Virus record (IMG/VR): IMGVR_UViG_3300027739_000014
Location: 1 to 56,040 of that record
DNA from: a virus
Direction: 5' to 3' (one strand)
Length of the DNA: 56,040 bases
Of the stretch, positions 44,563 to 51,797 are shown in pieces. The position numbers and the translations under genes were made by a program. The notes beneath the pieces were generated by a model, which did no database searches, was not told where the DNA came from, and was given only the letters and a program-made list of their open reading frames with translations. Numbering within the stretch: the stretch's first letter is position 1; the number at the start of each line of letters is the position of its first letter.

Positions 44563-45257
44563 AGTTTTGCAAAGATATATCTGCGCTGAACTCTCCAGTA
44601 TTTATTCCCTCCGTCAATGTTTGCATGAAGGTCATACTCCAATGGCAGATCAGTAATCTTCTTCATCACAACCATGTCTCCCGGATTGATAGATACCCCT
44701 TCATCCGTATGCCCGTCCACATAAGCCTCATTTGGCCGGCCTAGGTATTTTACTTTTCCGTAAACAACTCCGGTAAGCGATTTTTTATCAGAACGAAACA
44801 TGGTCAGGCCAACCTTCTCCATCCTCTTATCCTGGGCATTGATCTCCGGACTGTCACATGGCTCGATCAGACAGTAACCATTGATAGGAACTATTATCCC
44901 ATCTCTTACTGCGGCAAAGATATTCTGGTATTGTGTCCAGATGTATTTCTGGCCATCCTCTACAATGGCTCTCATTGTTTCCGGACGCAATGCGTTGACA
45001 ACGGCCAGGTAATAGATCACAACCCTGTCACCTAACCTGAGTTCAAGAGGTGTTTTCCAGGGCATCCCTATGTTTGGGATCCCAGTATAAGAAAGTCTTT
45101 TGGGAAGACCGTAGACAATACCTGTAACCGTTGCATGTTTCTCAACCTCGAAGGTGGTATCAATGTATAGTTCGGTTCCATTCTTAAGTTTAATCAGATC
45201 ATTGTCCTTGTCTAATCTTATCATTACGAAGTTGCCGAATGTTTGCTTGTGCTGCAT
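44559..45257 (-). CDS. Tandem GroES-like (gp31-type) co-chaperonin candidate, 232 aa
   Basis: Two related halves. Half 1 (about 7-130): FGNFVMIRLDK, VTGIVYGLP, LRLGDRVVIYY. Half 2 (about 120-232): IIVPINGYCLIEP, LTGVVYGKVKYLG, INPGDMVVMKK, and WRVQRRYIFAKL. This matches the GroES strand order, [VI][ML]IxL, then GxVxxxG, then xxGDxVVxxx, twice. A mobile-loop-like insertion lies in each half. Phages such as T4 encode GroES substitutes to fold capsid proteins. If true, it would act with the host GroEL. The fusion of two copies is unusual. An ATG at 45224 is an alternative start, but it would cut the first strand. Confidence 0.6.
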   Translation of the reverse strand: MQHKQTFGNFVMIRLDKDNDLIKLKNGTELYIDTTFEVEKHATVTGIVYGLPKRLSYTGIPNIGMPWKTPLELRLGDRVVIYYLAVVNALRPETMRAIVEDGQKYIWTQYQNIFAAVRDGIIVPINGYCLIEPCDSPEINAQDKRMEKVGLTMFRSDKKSLTGVVYGKVKYLGRPNEAYVDGHTDEGVSINPGDMVVMKKITDLPLEYDLHANIDGGNKYWRVQRRYIFAKL

Positions 45258-45546
45258 AATCCTTGTTCTTAATTGCTATTGTCTGTCCGTTAATTTCCTC
45301 AAACCTTATCTGTCCTTTCTTCTCAAGCGTTTTAAAACGGTTAGCCATCGCCCTTTTATTCTTGCGTGACATGTTTTTAAACATGAGCAGTTCTGTCTTT
45401 CTGAGATTAATGTTCTGGCCGTTGTATTTGATTACCACATAGTCGTTGATAACCTCTGTTGCCTTTGGCGGTTCCGGACGAGATACTGGTTTGGTCCACA
45501 ACCAGTATCTTATCCTTCTCCATAACTTTTTCAGAAAAGTTACCAT
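45199..45546 (-). CDS. Basic protein, 115 aa, unknown
   Basis: N-terminal basic aromatic segment (LKKLWRRIRYWLWTKP), middle VVIKYNGQNINLRKTEL, then a helical basic region (MFKNMSRKNKRAMANRFKTLEKKG). It overlaps the downstream GroES-like gene by 59 bases (45199-45257) and the upstream Pro/Lys-rich gene by 7. No domain recognised. Possible nucleic-acid binding. Confidence 0.5.
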   Translation of the reverse strand: MVTFLKKLWRRIRYWLWTKPVSRPEPPKATEVINDYVVIKYNGQNINLRKTELLMFKNMSRKNKRAMANRFKTLEKKGQIRFEEINGQTIAIKNKDYAAQANIRQLRNDKIRQGQ

Positions 45547-45863
45547 ACCGGAGGTTTTTGAGATTTAAACTTTACGTTCAGATCTGCAATTTCCTTCTCG
45601 CCTTCGGCAACCACCTTGGGATTATCGCTCTGCATCTTCGCGCGCGCAACAGCCATTGTGGTTTTGATGTCATCCATCGTAAGCCGTTTCTCCGGCTCTG
45701 GTGGTACAGGAATAAATTTTGGTTTTTCTTCCACTGCTGGAGCCGGCACCGATAATTCCTTTACGATGTCTTTCTTCACAACGGGTTTTTTTGCCACTGT
45801 CTTTTTCACTACCACCGGAGGCGGTGTTACTTTTTTCTGTGTCAGTTCTTTTTTCTTTGTCAT
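45540..45863 (-). CDS. Lys/Pro-rich small protein, 107 aa, unknown
   Basis: Very Lys/Pro/Val-rich N-terminal half (KKVTPPPVVVKKTVAKKPVVKKD), then an acidic/helical segment (DIKTTMAVARAKMQSDNPKVV). Low complexity and probably disordered. I chose ATG 45863 (MTKKKEL); an upstream ATG at 45890 would leave only 7 bases after the terminator T tract. No family recognised. Confidence 0.45.
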   Translation of the reverse strand: MTKKKELTQKKVTPPPVVVKKTVAKKPVVKKDIVKELSVPAPAVEEKPKFIPVPPEPEKRLTMDDIKTTMAVARAKMQSDNPKVVAEGEKEIADLNVKFKSQKPPVW

Positions 45864-45897
45864 AACTCTTGATTTTAATTGGTCAGTCAAATTTATG

Positions 45898-45928
45898 AAA
45901 AAACCCCCTCATTGGAAAAACGAGGGGG
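45898..45928 (-). terminator. Intrinsic terminator upstream of the Lys/Pro-rich gene
   Basis: On the minus strand CCCCCTC (45922-45928) pairs with GAGGGGG (45904-45910), loop of 11 bases, followed by a run of six T (45898-45903). It separates the DnaD-like gene (ending 46036) from the 45.9-40.9 kb group. Confidence 0.7.
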
Positions 45929-46035
45929 CCGTTCTTGCTATGAACAAGAAAGCAGAACATACAGTCGGCATCTGTATGGTGTCAAAGTTATATCTTTTTC
46001 CTTGTTCCATTAAATTTTCAGGTAAGTATGTTTTA

Positions 46036-46542
46036 CTATCGTTCACCGGTTAATAGATCTGCACGAAATTGTTCCAACTCTTTCTCCAATCTTTCATCCT
46101 CAATTTTTTTTCTTTTTTCAAAATCAGCAAAAGATTCTTCTTTCTTATCATTCTTAATCATTCTTGTTTGTTGTTGGTTGTTTGTTGATTGATTGTTAAT
46201 TGGTGTGTTAGTTTGTTTGTTGGCATCGCTTTCCTCGATTTGATAAGCATCATAGTTGCAAATAGTTATAATACTATATTTGTTTGTTGATTTGATTGTT
46301 ATTTCGCCTGTTGATTTTAGACGGCCTAAACTCGTTCTAATTGACTGGTAACTGACACCAGTTGCGCGTTTGATGCTATTTAAACTGCTGATTGTTGATG
46401 CTTTGTTGACCATAATGCCTTTCCACTTCTTATCTTTATGATTCACAGTGAGTAATAGGTAGAGAAAAATTCGGAAAGTATTGTCGTCTTGAAACCACTC
46501 CCAATTCAGTATTTTTCTGTGTATTTTAATCCATCCTTCCAT
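46036..46542 (-). CDS. DnaD/replication-initiator-type winged-helix protein, 168 aa
   Basis: N-terminal GWIKIHRKILNWEWFQDDNTFRIFLYLLLTVN (about 3-34) and STISSLNSIKRATGVSYQSIRTSLGRLKSTGEI (about 48-80) form a winged-helix domain common in phage replication proteins and DnaD-like N-termini. The rest is Gln/Asn-rich and charged. I chose the ATG at 46542, since an extension to 46587 (MSHPWGERLSF) reads through a hairpin. Probably DNA-binding; whether it loads helicase or regulates is open. Confidence 0.6.
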   Translation of the reverse strand: MEGWIKIHRKILNWEWFQDDNTFRIFLYLLLTVNHKDKKWKGIMVNKASTISSLNSIKRATGVSYQSIRTSLGRLKSTGEITIKSTNKYSIITICNYDAYQIEESDANKQTNTPINNQSTNNQQQTRMIKNDKKEESFADFEKRKKIEDERLEKELEQFRADLLTGER

Positions 46543-46570
46543 AGTCACACTTTTAAAGGAGAGGCGTTCC

Positions 46571-46616
46571 CCCCAGGGGTGTGACATCCGCGTTTGGCAA
46601 CAGCAGATCCCTGGGG
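46571..46616. other. Long-looped hairpin upstream of the DnaD-like gene
   Basis: CCCCAGGGGT at 46571-46580 pairs with ATCCCTGGGG at 46607-46616, one mismatch in ten, with a 26-base loop. It lies in the leader of the winged-helix gene on the minus strand. It could be an RNA leader structure or a protein site. No U tract follows on either strand. Confidence 0.45.
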
Positions 46617-46646
46617 AGTAGCCTCAGTATTTTATTGATAGTCACA

Positions 46647-47522
46647 CTATTTTTTATCCTGCAGAAGTCCATTCTTCTTGCAAAACCTTGTTACTCGTTT
46701 ATAAAGTTCCGGTTCCTCAAGCTGTAAGCGCATATTCACCCTGCGCATCATCGTGTAATCCCTCTTTGTGGTCCCCCATAGATGAGTATATTTTAACTTA
46801 TCAGGGATCACGGTGACATCTTCTGCAATAACCTTGACCTTCTTGCGGAGATTGTGCATCTTGATAAGGCTGGCAGCGAAATACTGCTCATGGAAGAGGT
46901 TCTGGTGGATCAGTACGCCCTTATGTTTTCGGAAAAAGATATCCTGGTTCTCTTCGGCAAAGATGTATTCCGCGGAACACTCAATCCACTCCTTAAAGAA
47001 CTCCAACTTATTACCCCCACAGATCCCGCAGTTGTAGGCAAAGTCCAAAACTTCGTTATCAACAATTTTCTGAGGCTTTACCGGAGCATCAGCGAAACAT
47101 GGCCGCATCATGTCGTAATACTTATAGCCGTCCAATTCCATTGGCTCATGGCTCTGGAAGCAAAGATCAGCCTTGAGGATACGTTTGGGCAGAGGATCCC
47201 AGAGAAACACATCATTGTCAATATGCACGAAAGGTACTTCCTGTTCGTTATAAGCAAGGAGTTTGCCATACGCCCAGAAGAAGGCCGACACTCGGTTCAT
47301 CTCCTTCAACTTGTCGTTATAATGGGTTACTGGTAGGCCGATCTGTTTAAACATCTCGATAGCCCAGGGAGTGCTGACCATGTGGACCTCTTTAAAATGT
47401 CTTGAGGCACACCATACAGCCAGTGCGGTAGTGTATAGGAAGTCCGAATACTTTACGAATCCGCACTTGTTTACAAAATCTTCATCAGAATTGAAATAGG
47501 AAAAAACCACTCTGTTTATCAT
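46647..47522 (-). CDS. Glycosyltransferase-like protein (GT-A type, DUF6734-like), 291 aa
   Basis: Motif VHIDNDVFLW (99-108, Asp102 and Asp104) is a DxD metal site typical of GT-A enzymes. Further motifs: YNCGICGGNKLEF (about 162-174) and KYTHLWGTTKRDY (about 244-256). It resembles a family of phage/Bacteroidota glycosyltransferase-like proteins. It stands apart from the four-gene glycan cassette at 41-44 kb. Donor and acceptor unknown. Confidence 0.65.
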   Translation of the reverse strand: MINRVVFSYFNSDEDFVNKCGFVKYSDFLYTTALAVWCASRHFKEVHMVSTPWAIEMFKQIGLPVTHYNDKLKEMNRVSAFFWAYGKLLAYNEQEVPFVHIDNDVFLWDPLPKRILKADLCFQSHEPMELDGYKYYDMMRPCFADAPVKPQKIVDNEVLDFAYNCGICGGNKLEFFKEWIECSAEYIFAEENQDIFFRKHKGVLIHQNLFHEQYFAASLIKMHNLRKKVKVIAEDVTVIPDKLKYTHLWGTTKRDYTMMRRVNMRLQLEEPELYKRVTRFCKKNGLLQDKK

Positions 47523-47540
47523 AATTGCCGATATTAGGAT

Positions 47541-47582
47541 AAAAAAAGGGGGAGGGTTAGAAAGTCAGGTCAGACCCTCCCC
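47541..47582 (-). terminator. Strong intrinsic terminator after the small twin gene
   Basis: On the minus strand GGGGAGGGT (47574-47582) pairs perfectly with ACCCTCCCC (47549-47557), loop of 16 bases, followed by a T run (47541-47547). It lies between the gene ending at 47602 and the GT gene start at 47522. Confidence 0.75.
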
Positions 47583-47601
47583 GGAAACATGGAAAAAAGT
47601 A

Positions 47602-47847
47602 TTAAACAAAAAGACCGCCAATGGCGTCACCCAGGTAATAACCCGTAGTGTTAGCATATCCACCGCAAAGGATGTCAACTGCCGTATCGAAACGCCACCG
47701 CAGTTCATTCTTATCAATGACTTGGGTTACGCATTTGTGGATGTGGTGATACTGATCACCGTCCTTGTATCCCTCCGGCTGGTAGTCCAGCTTCTCGGTT
47801 GCGAGAATTTTGAGGTCTATTTTTCCCTGAACATAATTTATTGCCAT
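47602..47847 (-). CDS. Small twin-tail protein A, 81 aa
   Basis: No family known. N-terminus AINYVQGKIDLKILATEKLDY, middle WRFDTAVDILCGGYANTTG. Its last 24 residues (from DILCGGYAN to GGLFV) are identical to those of the next gene, 47878-48138, although nearly every codon differs. Gly/Tyr-rich hydrophobic tail. Lies between a terminator and its twin. Perhaps a capsid-decoration or pilus/fibre-like subunit; nothing proves it. Confidence 0.6.
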   Translation of the reverse strand: MAINYVQGKIDLKILATEKLDYQPEGYKDGDQYHHIHKCVTQVIDKNELRWRFDTAVDILCGGYANTTGYYLGDAIGGLFV

Positions 47848-47877
47848 TTCTTTATTTTTTTAAAGAGTTAAACATCA

Positions 47878-48138
47878 TTAAACAAACAAGCCACCGATTG
47901 CATCTCCAAGATAGTAGCCAGTGGTATTGGCATAACCGCCACAGAGTATATCAATGGCTGTTGCCCACCTCCATCTCCAGTCATTGTAGTCCATGTTGAT
48001 TGGACGGCATTTATGATCCTGGTTCCATTGCTGTTCGTGGTGTTCAACACCTTGTCTCGTCTGAGGATTAGACTTGTCCACCTCCAGGCACACCTTGGCA
48101 TGAAGGTCTATATATGATCTCACATAAGTAGTTGCCAT
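47878..48138 (-). CDS. Small twin-tail protein B, 86 aa
   Basis: Tandem paralogue of 47602-47847. N-terminus ATTYVRSYIDLHAKVCLEVDK and central WRWATAIDILCGGYAN. The body is divergent (extra HHEQQWNQDHKCRP), while the final 24 residues are identical to the twin. The spacing between the genes is 30 bases. Presumably a surface- or assembly-related pair. Confidence 0.6.
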   Translation of the reverse strand: MATTYVRSYIDLHAKVCLEVDKSNPQTRQGVEHHEQQWNQDHKCRPINMDYNDWRWRWATAIDILCGGYANTTGYYLGDAIGGLFV

Positions 48139-48156
48139 TTTCTTAAGTATTAGTTA

Positions 48157-48735
48157 TTAAATTAGTGGAATTTCGATGTGTTTGATGATGCCATAGGCAA
48201 TCTTGTTGCCGTCATTGCCAAAAGGAACAACATACAGATCAAGTCCACCTAACAGGGCCACATCCATATTGGCCGTGATCTTTTCAGTTGTCGTACTGGT
48301 AACAGGCGTTTCTGCTGCTGCAACAGTTAGTGCAGAGGAGAAGGACGGATCTGTATCTACAAGAAAACCACAGGTAGTTGCAACATTATTGCTCTCTACT
48401 TTTGCGGAAAAATACAGCGTCATTGTATCTGTATCAAGGATGAGATCTCCCATCCATACTTCTACCGGTGGCAACGTAGCCAGTTCCCATCCTCTCGTCA
48501 AAACAAGGTAAGCATCAGCATATCTTCCCTGATACTCATTCAAAAGAAGTTCCATCATCGGAAGATCCTTTACAAACTTCTCCTGTTGACGCTCACGGCC
48601 GGGACGTTTCTGTATTGCCCCCTTGTTTGTGTCCCAGGTGATTCTCTCTTCCAGAAAACTAAACCGGGTCTTTATCCTCACATTTCTCAGATGTGAGGCG
48701 GTACCCTGTCTGGATCCAATCGTAATTCTTGCCAT
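48157..48735 (-). CDS. Structural-type protein, 192 aa, unknown
   Basis: N-terminal basic, helical part (ARITIGSRQGTASHLRNVRIKTRF), then a Thr/Val/Ala-rich beta-rich part (about 100-190). No domain recognised. It precedes the twin-tail pair, 18 bases away. A TAATTTTG sequence (minus, 48764-48771) upstream resembles a Bacteroidota -7 box, without a clear TTTG at -33. Confidence 0.5.
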   Translation of the reverse strand: MARITIGSRQGTASHLRNVRIKTRFSFLEERITWDTNKGAIQKRPGRERQQEKFVKDLPMMELLLNEYQGRYADAYLVLTRGWELATLPPVEVWMGDLILDTDTMTLYFSAKVESNNVATTCGFLVDTDPSFSSALTVAAAETPVTSTTTEKITANMDVALLGGLDLYVVPFGNDGNKIAYGIIKHIEIPLI

Positions 48736-48782
48736 TTTTCACTTGGTTTTAAATGGTTACACTCAAAATTATCGTTATAAAG

Positions 48783-49184
48783 TTAAGTCTTTTTCCGTAG
48801 TAGGGCGTAGATGTTCTTATTTTCTTCATCATCTACCGATCTCTCACAGATAATGAATGTGAATCTATCAGGACAGGTTGCCCCTGCCGGTCGTGATGTA
48901 ACAGTCCAGGTCTTATCCATCACCAACGAAGCCAGATCTACCGAATTAAACACCGCGCCACCTCTTCCATTCTTTCTTAATCGGTAGGTACTGCCTACTG
49001 AAATAAAAAACTCACTGGGGACATCTCCCTGAAAGACATCCACCAGTGAGCCGTGACGAACATTTAATCTGACTAACGCCACATTTGACAGTATGACCAC
49101 CCCACGCCTGGTAAATGATATCGTGGCTAACTTATTATGGCTCTTGTTGGCCAATCCCTCCCTGGTCAACCGAACAAATTTCAT
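48783..49184 (-). CDS. Unknown protein, 133 aa
   Basis: Beta-rich, basic protein (MKFVRLTREGLANKSHNKLATISFTRRGVVILSNVALVRL). No domain recognised. Overlaps the upstream lipoprotein gene by 4 bases (ATGA). No signal peptide. May be a capsid or regulatory protein. Confidence 0.5.
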   Translation of the reverse strand: MKFVRLTREGLANKSHNKLATISFTRRGVVILSNVALVRLNVRHGSLVDVFQGDVPSEFFISVGSTYRLRKNGRGGAVFNSVDLASLVMDKTWTVTSRPAGATCPDRFTFIICERSVDDEENKNIYALLRKKT

Positions 49185-49390
49185 CTCCCATCAAATATCT
49201 TACCCCAGATATTCTCGTTGTAGTGCCTCTTTGGATTAAATTGGTTCTTTTTGTGCAGCTTTGGGTAATCTGCCCTCTCTTTGGCAGCCTTTGTGTCATT
49301 GTACGCAGCACACTTGCTCGTAGCAGTACGGTAACTTGAACACGACATCAGTAACAATGTCATCACAATTAATAACGCGATCTTTTTCAT
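49181..49390 (-). CDS. Small lipoprotein, 69 aa
   Basis: Signal peptide MKKIALLIVMTLLLMSC with Cys17 at the lipobox (LLMSC), then a short basic, hydrophilic body. Such phage lipoproteins are common as Rz1-like spanin subunits or superinfection-exclusion proteins. It is coupled to the gene at 48783-49184. The Pro-rich body typical of Rz1 is absent. Confidence 0.6.
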   Translation of the reverse strand: MKKIALLIVMTLLLMSCSSYRTATSKCAAYNDTKAAKERADYPKLHKKNQFNPKRHYNENIWGKIFDGR

Positions 49391-49402
49391 AGCAATATGG
49401 TT

Positions 49403-49729
49403 TTAGGTGTTATCTTCATTCTTTACAACAGGTGGCATAACCTTAATCTCCGGTCCCTTCTGTTCGGTCTTATCCACCTGCCCGGATACTAATCGTAGCA
49501 ACTGATCAACCTCCACCCCTTCCCTGGCTACTATCACCAGGTACCAGTACAAGACATTACTCATGCTGATGATCTTGCTCATCCTCTCATACTCCCCTCC
49601 AAACTTATTCCGGGGATCCAGACTTAAATTCATCAGTAACATGGCATCATGCAGCTTGTTTAGGACATCCTTGCCATCTTCTGCCTTTAACTCCTTCATC
49701 TGTGCAACCAACTCTTCTACTGTTCTCAT
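49403..49729 (-). CDS. Small helical protein, 108 aa, unknown
   Basis: Helical, charged N-terminal half (TVEELVAQMKELKAEDGKDVLNKLHDAM), then a hydrophobic helix near MSNVLYWYLVIVAREGVEVDQLL. No family recognised. Between small genes of the same direction (12 bases on each side). Confidence 0.5.
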   Translation of the reverse strand: MRTVEELVAQMKELKAEDGKDVLNKLHDAMLLMNLSLDPRNKFGGEYERMSKIISMSNVLYWYLVIVAREGVEVDQLLRLVSGQVDKTEQKGPEIKVMPPVVKNEDNT

Positions 49730-49741
49730 ATCTCTTAGTTT

Positions 49742-50023
49742 TTAGTTCCTGTTATATCCACTCATCCTTTCCCTTCCATTTACCCTCTGCTTTCCCTTAT
49801 ACAGCGTAAAACTACGAAAGATCATATAATCCCCCTCTACTAATACATCCCTCTTCTTCCTGCTGAATATGTACGTTAACCGGTCCCTCTTTATTCCCGT
49901 CATCCCTTCCAGTGTTACCAGGTTCGTGCAATTACTCACCATACAGTCTGTCAAATCATCCGTTATCGCCTTTCCCCCCAGGCAAACTACTGTGTAAATC
50001 CTCTGTATCCTCTTCCGGTTCAT
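49742..50023 (-). CDS. Small HTH-like protein, 93 aa
   Basis: The section VTLEGMTGIKRDRLTYIFSRKKRDVLVEGDYMIFRS (about 37-72) has the layout of small phage proteins with a helix-turn-helix and a short wing. It is the first gene of the long minus-strand transcription unit, next to the divergence region. A regulatory role is plausible but not shown. Confidence 0.5.
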   Translation of the reverse strand: MNRKRIQRIYTVVCLGGKAITDDLTDCMVSNCTNLVTLEGMTGIKRDRLTYIFSRKKRDVLVEGDYMIFRSFTLYKGKQRVNGRERMSGYNRN

Positions 50024-50068
50024 AATCGTGTAAAATCAGCCATTACAACTTAGCGGCCCGTACACTTG

Positions 50069-50076
50069 CAAAGCTA
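50069..50076 (-). promoter_or_regulatory. Possible -7 box for the minus-strand unit
   Basis: The minus strand reads TAGCTTTG, which matches the Bacteroidota -7 consensus TAnnTTTG. A TTTG lies upstream but at 25 bases rather than the usual 19-20, so the pair is weak. It would drive the gene starting at 50023. Confidence 0.35.
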
Positions 50077-50228
50077 ATTTAATTTACGACATAGGACTAC
50101 GCAAAATGGTAAAAAGTTATTAACAAGTAATTAATTTTATACCAAAGTGAGCGTCTGCCTGCGGTCTATGTATATATTTCAGGCTCGGTCGCGCGAACCC
50201 AAATCGGATTTGCGTACCCGCCCCCCCT

Positions 50229-50246
50229 GCCTGGGCCTCTCCAGGC
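50229..50246. other. GC hairpin in the divergence region
   Basis: GCCTGG (50229-50234) pairs with CCAGGC (50241-50246), loop of 6 bases, followed on the plus strand by gtttt. It could be a weak terminator or part of an origin. Confidence 0.35.
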
Positions 50247-50517
50247 GTTTTGTGTCCGTGCCTTTAAAGTGGTTCTGCCCTGTCCAACAACAAAATAAAG
50301 CGTTCTGACCTGTTGTTGATAGGGTAGGGGAGAGGATCTATAAACACAATGCCTTCATGTTCTATTTAACATAATGATAATTATGGGCAATGTAGTCAGC
50401 CATCATGTCATGCCTGTCTGAGTGTGTCATCCCTGCATCCTGTGAGCCTGTAAATGTGGCCTCTTTTGTGCTTGATACAATTCAATGAACGTACATAATG
50501 AATGGTGTGGATGATGC

Positions 50518-50561
50518 GTTAAATGGGTTGAAATGCTTAAATTTGCGTGTTAAATGGGTTG
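50518..50561. repeat. Direct repeat of 13 bases upstream of the first plus-strand gene
   Basis: GTTAAATGGGTTG occurs at 50518-50530 and 50549-50561, 31 bases apart (start to start), three helical turns. Located 24 bases before the ATG at 50585. Fits a repressor operator or small iteron set. Confidence 0.5.
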
Positions 50562-50584
50562 TTAACCTCTTGAGAGTTGCATAA

Positions 50585-51136
50585 ATGAATGAGAACCTGT
50601 CCCCTGCGCCATCCTTGCCTCCTTCTCTGGCTTATCTGTATTCAAACCTATCAATGGAAGAACAAAGGGTCTTTCATAAGGTGTTCAATAGTATGTGGGG
50701 TGTTGTTGCTCCCTTGAAGCGGTTCGTTCATCATGGTGGTGTCATGTATGCCTATTGGGTTGCTGATAAACTGCGTGAAGAACATAACCTCACCAATGTG
50801 GAGTTATCCCTGCTCATGTATTTGTATCATGTGTCTGGTGGTGGCAGACAGGTCATTGATGGTGTAGATCTCCTCGCTGCTCCCTCCTTCCCCTGCTCGT
50901 ATAACTATTGGATGGTGTTGTCCGGTCAGTTTAAACAACGTGGTTATATCGTGCGTTCTGTTCGTAACCCTGCTAAACCATATACATCTGGGTATCGTGC
51001 AAAGGGAATGAGATACATAAGACTAACCGACAAAGCAATTAACTTGATACATGATATGGATAGAGAGTTGTACAGGCGGTTGCGGTCTTGTACGTTCAAC
51101 GATGTGGTGTGTGGATATGGAAAAGGGCAGATATAA
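50585..51136 (+). CDS. Winged-helix-like candidate regulator, 183 aa
   Basis: A plus-strand gene. The part EEHNLTNVELSLLMYLYHVSGG (about 65-86) followed by YWMVLSGQFKQRGYIVRSVRNP (about 108-129) and RYIRLTDKAINLIHDMDRELYRRL (about 144-167) resembles a MarR-like winged-helix fold: helix 3, recognition helix and wing, then a C-terminal helix. It lies beside repeats in the divergence region, as expected for a regulator. The product ends in a hairpin that overlaps the stop codon. Function inferred. Confidence 0.55.
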   Translation: MNENLSPAPSLPPSLAYLYSNLSMEEQRVFHKVFNSMWGVVAPLKRFVHHGGVMYAYWVADKLREEHNLTNVELSLLMYLYHVSGGGRQVIDGVDLLAAPSFPCSYNYWMVLSGQFKQRGYIVRSVRNPAKPYTSGYRAKGMRYIRLTDKAINLIHDMDRELYRRLRSCTFNDVVCGYGKGQI

Positions 51137-51145
51137 CTCTGCCCT
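51124..51145 (-). terminator. Bidirectional hairpin between convergent genes
   Basis: AGGGCAGA (51124-51131) pairs with TCTGCCCT (51138-51145), loop TATAAC. The minus strand has a short TTTT after the stem. It separates the plus gene ending at 51136 from the minus gene ending at 51170. Confidence 0.6.
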
Positions 51146-51169
51146 CTGTCCTGTGGTCTTATTTGAGGT

Positions 51170-51535
51170 TTAAATAACTCCCATTGCAATCCCCTGTTTC
51201 AGCATGTACTCTGAACTGCACCAATGTATTTGATTAATGATAACATTGATGTTCGTCTTGTGGTCTGCTTCATTGCCTTCATCATCCATGCCAATAATCA
51301 TTGACTTGCCAAGAATAGCATATACAAAGCCATTGAACATCCATCCGGCCTGTGGTGCATCCTCATTGAACTCAATCCATGCCTCTTCGTTGCAGTATAG
51401 CACATCTCTGTTAGGATAAGTGATAGGTGCTTCAATCATGTGGCAGTCTAAGAGCCTGTAAATGTCCTTGAGGCTTCCGGTTGTTTCAACCTGTGTTACT
51501 TCCTTTGTGTCTGGGTTAATTAAAATTGCTTTCAT
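51170..51535 (-). CDS. DUF3846-like phage protein, 121 aa
   Basis: N-terminus KAILINPDTKEVTQVE and SLKDIYRLLDCHMIEAP, then DVLYCNEEAW and ILGKSMIIGMDDEGN (about 45-90) match DUF3846, a small family of phage/plasmid proteins with unknown role. It is the last gene of a short minus-strand group that starts at 52043. It has an AACACACA leader. Confidence 0.7.
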   Translation of the reverse strand: MKAILINPDTKEVTQVETTGSLKDIYRLLDCHMIEAPITYPNRDVLYCNEEAWIEFNEDAPQAGWMFNGFVYAILGKSMIIGMDDEGNEADHKTNINVIINQIHWCSSEYMLKQGIAMGVI

Positions 51536-51547
51536 TGTCGTGTGTGT

Positions 51548-51793
51548 TTATAGGTTATTAATCAGTTGCATTAATTCATCCGGTTTGCGGTCATCCTTGA
51601 CGTTGTTACAGGCAAGTGCATAGAATATTGAACTCCCCATAACAAGATTGTCATAGGGGTCAATAATAGGGTCAATGGTCTTAATCTCATTGACATTTAA
51701 CCATGTTGATTTTGGTTCGGTTGTCTTGAAATAGCGTTCTTCTTTTGAGTGCCATATCCATGACCATGTACATTTAAGAATGTGTGTTCTCAT
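51548..51793 (-). CDS. Small protein, 81 aa, unknown
   Basis: Trp/Lys-rich N-terminal part (MRTHILKCTWSWIWHSKEERYFKTTEPKSTW), then a mixed part ending QLINNL. I chose the ATG at 51793 (MRTHILK), which directly follows AAGGAG just after the upstream stop; a longer reading to 51823 overlaps the upstream gene. No family recognised. Confidence 0.45.
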   Translation of the reverse strand: MRTHILKCTWSWIWHSKEERYFKTTEPKSTWLNVNEIKTIDPIIDPYDNLVMGSSIFYALACNNVKDDRKPDELMQLINNL

Positions 51794-51797
51794 CTCC

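Larger units (their letters stand above)
50024..50584. other. Non-coding divergence region between the late (-) and early (+) genes
   Basis: No plausible gene on either strand. The region holds a possible promoter for the minus genes (TAGCTTTG, 50069-50076), an AT-rich stretch (50106-50145), a polycytosine run (50220-50227) with a GC hairpin (50229-50246), an inverted repeat CAACAACA/TGTTGTTG (50285-50292 and 50311-50318) and a direct repeat GTTAAATGGGTTG (50518-50530, 50549-50561). It could contain early promoters or a replication origin. Confidence 0.5.

Noticed and set aside
47868-48101. Reading of 77 codons overlapping the second twin gene
   Set aside because: Out-of-frame shadow; the real frame has the tail identical to its twin.
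50100-50330. Possible tRNA in the divergence region
   Set aside because: No cloverleaf, no TTCGANNC arm and no matching acceptor stem could be found.
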